Below, in pieces: positions 61,718 to 64,000 of a DNA stretch of 64,000 nucleotides. Below the pieces are notes generated by a model that ran no database searches, was not told the origin of the DNA, and worked only from the letters and a program-made list of their open reading frames with translations. Each line of letters begins with the position of its first letter. Positions within the stretch are counted from its first letter, which is position 1. The stretch is from Pseudaestuariivita atlantica (GTDB taxonomy: Bacteria > Pseudomonadota > Alphaproteobacteria > Rhodobacterales > Rhodobacteraceae), in the NCBI RefSeq assembly GCF_001205715.1, contig NZ_AQQZ01000002.1:491501-555500 (forward strand), given 5' to 3'. The position numbers and the translations under genes are program-made.

Positions 61718-61729
61718 CGGAGAGCGGCG

Positions 61730-62131
61730 ATGAGCTGGATGCGACATCTGGACGGCAGTCGAACGGCGCGGCAATTGCGCGGCGCCAACGCGTATCATGC
61801 AGGGCGGCATGCCGAGGCGGCGGTCACGCGCGTCTATGAACGGCGCGGGTGCGGTGTGGCCGAACACCGCTGGACGGGTCAGGGCGGCGAGATCGACCTG
61901 ATCGTGCGGGACGGCCCAGCGACCGTCTTCGTCGAGGTCAAGCGCGGTCGTGACCTTGGCAGCGCCGCGACACATCTGCGGCCGCGCCAGATGGCGCGGA
62001 TCGCCGCTGCAGCCGGTGAATACCTCGACACGCTGCCCGACGGTTCGCTGTCCGAGGCGCGGTTCGACGTGGCGCTGGTCGACGAATATGGCGGGGTCGC
62101 CATCGTGGAGAATGCGTTCGGCTGCGCCTGA
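61730..62131 (+). CDS. YraN/UPF0102 endonuclease-like protein
   Basis: A 133-residue protein of the UPF0102 family with a Holliday-junction-resolvase-like nuclease core: GRHAEAAVTRVYERRGCGV, then GGEIDLIVRDGPATVFVEVKRG, where E, D, E and K match the PD-(D/E)XK pattern. Biochemical function is not settled. It sits between rsmI and gshB, the usual alphaproteobacterial order. Confidence 0.92.
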   Translation: MSWMRHLDGSRTARQLRGANAYHAGRHAEAAVTRVYERRGCGVAEHRWTGQGGEIDLIVRDGPATVFVEVKRGRDLGSAATHLRPRQMARIAAAAGEYLDTLPDGSLSEARFDVALVDEYGGVAIVENAFGCA

Positions 62132-62191
62132 TCCGTTGCACCCGTTCCAAGGATGTCCCATGTAGGTCGGAACTTGCTGACCGGAGGTGAC

Positions 62192-63133
62192 ATGCGCGTC
62201 GCGTTTCAGATGGACCCGATCGAGACGGTGGATATCTCCGCCGACAGTACCTTTCGACTGGCCGAAGAGGCGCAGGTGCGCGGGCACGAGCTGTTTGTCT
62301 ATGAACCCAATGCACTTGCCTACGAGGAAGGCCGCATCACCGCGCGCGGACGCGACCTGAAGGTGCAGCGCGTACAGGGCGATCACGCGCAGATGGGCGA
62401 TGTCAGGACGGTCGACCTCGGCCGTGACATGGATGTGGTCTGGCTGCGCCAGGATCCGCCGTTCGATATGCATTACATCACGACGACCCATCTCCTCGAC
62501 CGGCTCGAAGGCGAGGCGCTGGTGGTCAATGCGCCGTTCTGGGTGCGCAATGCGCCCGAGAAGCTGTTCATCCTCGACTTCCCGCAGCTCATGCCGGCGA
62601 CCACGATCACCCGCGACCTCGACGTGCTGCGCGCGTTCAAGGAGGCGCATGGCGACGTCATCGTGAAGCCGTTGTACGGCAATGGCGGTGCGGGCGTGTT
62701 CAGGCTTGGCGCGGACGACCGCAACCTCGCATCGCTATACGAGCTGTTCACCGCGACCAGCCGCGAGCCTCTCATCATCCAGAAATTCCTGCCCGACGTG
62801 TCCAAGGGCGACAAGCGCGTGATCCTTGTCGACGGTGAGCCCGTCGGCGCGATCAACCGCGTGCCCGCGAAGGGCGAGACGCGGTCCAACATGCATGTCG
62901 GCGGACGACCCGAGAAGGTGGACCTGACCGAACGCGACAGGGAAATCTGCGCCACGATCGGGCCGCGTTTGAAGGAGATGGGGCAGGTTTTCGTCGGGAT
63001 CGACGTGATCGGCCATTATTTGACCGAGATCAACGTGACCTCCCCCACCGGCATCCAGGAGCTTGAACGGTTCGACGGGATCAACGTGGCGGAGAAGATC
63101 TGGCAGGCGGTCGAGGCGCGGGCCGCGGGCTGA
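62192..63133 (+). CDS. gshB: Glutathione synthetase
   Basis: A 313-residue ATP-grasp ligase joining gamma-glutamylcysteine and glycine. It opens [20 protein letters not shown], has [37 protein letters not shown] (ATP loop) and [24 protein letters not shown] lies 5 bases upstream of the ATG. Length is typical. Confidence 0.97.
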   Translation: MRVAFQMDPIETVDISADSTFRLAEEAQVRGHELFVYEPNALAYEEGRITARGRDLKVQRVQGDHAQMGDVRTVDLGRDMDVVWLRQDPPFDMHYITTTHLLDRLEGEALVVNAPFWVRNAPEKLFILDFPQLMPATTITRDLDVLRAFKEAHGDVIVKPLYGNGGAGVFRLGADDRNLASLYELFTATSREPLIIQKFLPDVSKGDKRVILVDGEPVGAINRVPAKGETRSNMHVGGRPEKVDLTERDREICATIGPRLKEMGQVFVGIDVIGHYLTEINVTSPTGIQELERFDGINVAEKIWQAVEARAAG

Positions 63134-63136
63134 CGC

Positions 63137-64000
63137 TCAGGACGCGCCGACCCTGAAGGCAAGCGCCTCGGCGATATGGGTGCGGGTCACCTTGTCTGCC
63201 TCGGCCAGGTCGGCGATCGTGCGCGCGACGCGCAGCACCCGGTGATAGCCGCGCGCGGTCAGGCCGAACCGTTCGGCAGCCCGCAACAACAGGTCCTTGC
63301 CGTCCACATCCGGTTTCGCGTGCCGGTCCAGCACCTCGCCCTGCATGTCGGCATTGCTGCGCGCACCGGGCACGTCCGCGAAGCGCGTGGTCTGGCGCGC
63401 GCGGGCCGCGACGACGCGGGCGCGGACATCCTCCGACCCCTCGCGCGGTGGCGGCAGGTCGAGATCGGTGAACTGCACCGGCGGCACGTCCACGCGCAGG
63501 TCGAACCGGTCCATCAGCGGGCCGGACACCCGGCCAAGGTAATCCTCTCCGCAGATCGGCGCGCGGTTGCAGGCGCGGCCGGGATCGGTCAGGTGCCCGC
63601 ATTTGCAGGGATTGGCCGCCGCCACCAGCATGAAGCGGCAGGGATAGCTGACATGGGCATTGGCGCGGGCGACCATGACGGTGCCGTTCTCGATCGGCTG
63701 GCGCAGCGTCTCCAGCACCATGCGCGAGAATTCCGGCAATTCGTCGAAGAAGAGCACCCCGTTATGGGCGAGCGAGATCTCTCCGGGCTTGGCCCCGCGC
63801 CCACCGCCGACGATGGCCGCCATCGATGCGGTGTGATGCGGTTCGCGGAACGGACGCGCGCGCGAAATCCCGCCATCGGTCAGCAGACCCGACAGGGAAT
63901 GCACCATCGACGTCTCCAGCGCCTCGGCCGGGGACAGGTCGGGCAGGATGCCGGGAAGGCGGGCGGCCAGCATCGACTTTCCCGAACCGGGCGGGCCGAC
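63137..64000 (-). CDS. comM: ComM/YifB-family AAA ATPase (C-terminal part)
   Basis: The C-terminal ~287 residues of a ComM (Mg-chelatase-like) ATPase; the N-terminal Lon-like domain lies beyond the window. The visible part begins in the Walker A (VGPPGSGKSMLAARLPG), then has Walker B FFDELPEF, the sensor region GTVMVARANAHVSYPCRFML, a cysteine-bearing insert PCKCGHLTDPGRACNRAPIC and DRFDLRVDVPPVQ. ComM is a hexameric helicase that promotes branch migration during natural transformation. Its stop is 3 bases from the gshB stop. Confidence 0.93.
   Translation of the reverse strand, partial: VGPPGSGKSMLAARLPGILPDLSPAEALETSMVHSLSGLLTDGGISRARPFREPHHTASMAAIVGGGRGAKPGEISLAHNGVLFFDELPEFSRMVLETLRQPIENGTVMVARANAHVSYPCRFMLVAAANPCKCGHLTDPGRACNRAPICGEDYLGRVSGPLMDRFDLRVDVPPVQFTDLDLPPPREGSEDVRARVVAARARQTTRFADVPGARSNADMQGEVLDRHAKPDVDGKDLLLRAAERFGLTARGYHRVLRVARTIADLAEADKVTRTHIAEALAFRVGAS

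Overview
The window is a continuous stretch of high-GC chromosomal DNA from an alphaproteobacterium. It is most likely a member of the Rhodobacteraceae/Roseobacter group: it carries a urease locus of the ureD-A-ORF-B-C-E-F-G type, a Rhodobacter-type smo/mtl polyol operon, a TRAP transporter, short-form HisG with HisZ, and an intergenic hairpin of a kind I recall from this group. This is inferred from gene content and style, since no 16S rRNA lies in the window. Genes are tightly packed, often with 4-bp ATGA overlaps, and no gene-free gap exceeds about 250 bases. I see no tRNA or rRNA gene, CRISPR array, transposase, integrase or phage gene.

Layout. 1-1631: end of a sugar-uptake/glycosidase operon (GH63-like hydrolase C-terminus plus MalK-type ATPase). 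1680-10043: urease locus, split by a 2.4-kb module (Tat-exported cyclase-family hydrolase, AhpD-like protein, opposite-strand diheme cytochrome c) between ureB and ureC. 10040-13037: FAD oxidoreductase, aldo/keto reductase, small membrane protein and a divergent MarR regulator. 13100-22326 (minus): one operon xdhA-xdhB-xdhC followed by a BMP-family (nucleoside/purine type) ABC transporter. With the urease this suggests use of purines and urea as nitrogen sources, although the urate and allantoin steps are not in the window. 22490-23308: ArsR regulator plus SRPBCC protein. 23498-33673: core genes (dnaE, a repeat-bearing lipoprotein, slyX, hisS-hisZ-hisG, trpS) and a rhomboid-fold protein without catalytic residues, then murJ (33680-35221).

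35289-56672 is an accessory block of about 21 kb between murJ and glnD, which are often close neighbours in alphaproteobacteria. It holds (a) a catabolic operon FAH hydrolase - nitroreductase - OsmC - TRAP (PQM) - intradiol dioxygenase, flanked by a divergent YciI-like gene and a convergent GntR/FCD regulator, with an identical GAATATCGAT box at both ends; (b) a large DUF1989-like/aminomethyltransferase fusion, divergent from its own LacI-type regulator across a textbook LacI-type operator; (c) the complete polyol operon lacI-smoE-F-G-K-smoS-mtlK; (d) kynureninase; and (e) a SulP/STAS anion transporter with a cysteine-containing tail.

56836-64000 returns to core genes: glnD, a LppC/LpoA-like lipoprotein, rsmI, a YraN-family gene, gshB and the C-terminal part of comM, which runs off the window end.

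The candidates most worth following are the DUF1989/GcvT fusion with its private regulator, the TRAP/dioxygenase operon with its shared box, the catalytically empty rhomboid, and the lipoprotein with three RRxGLxG motifs.
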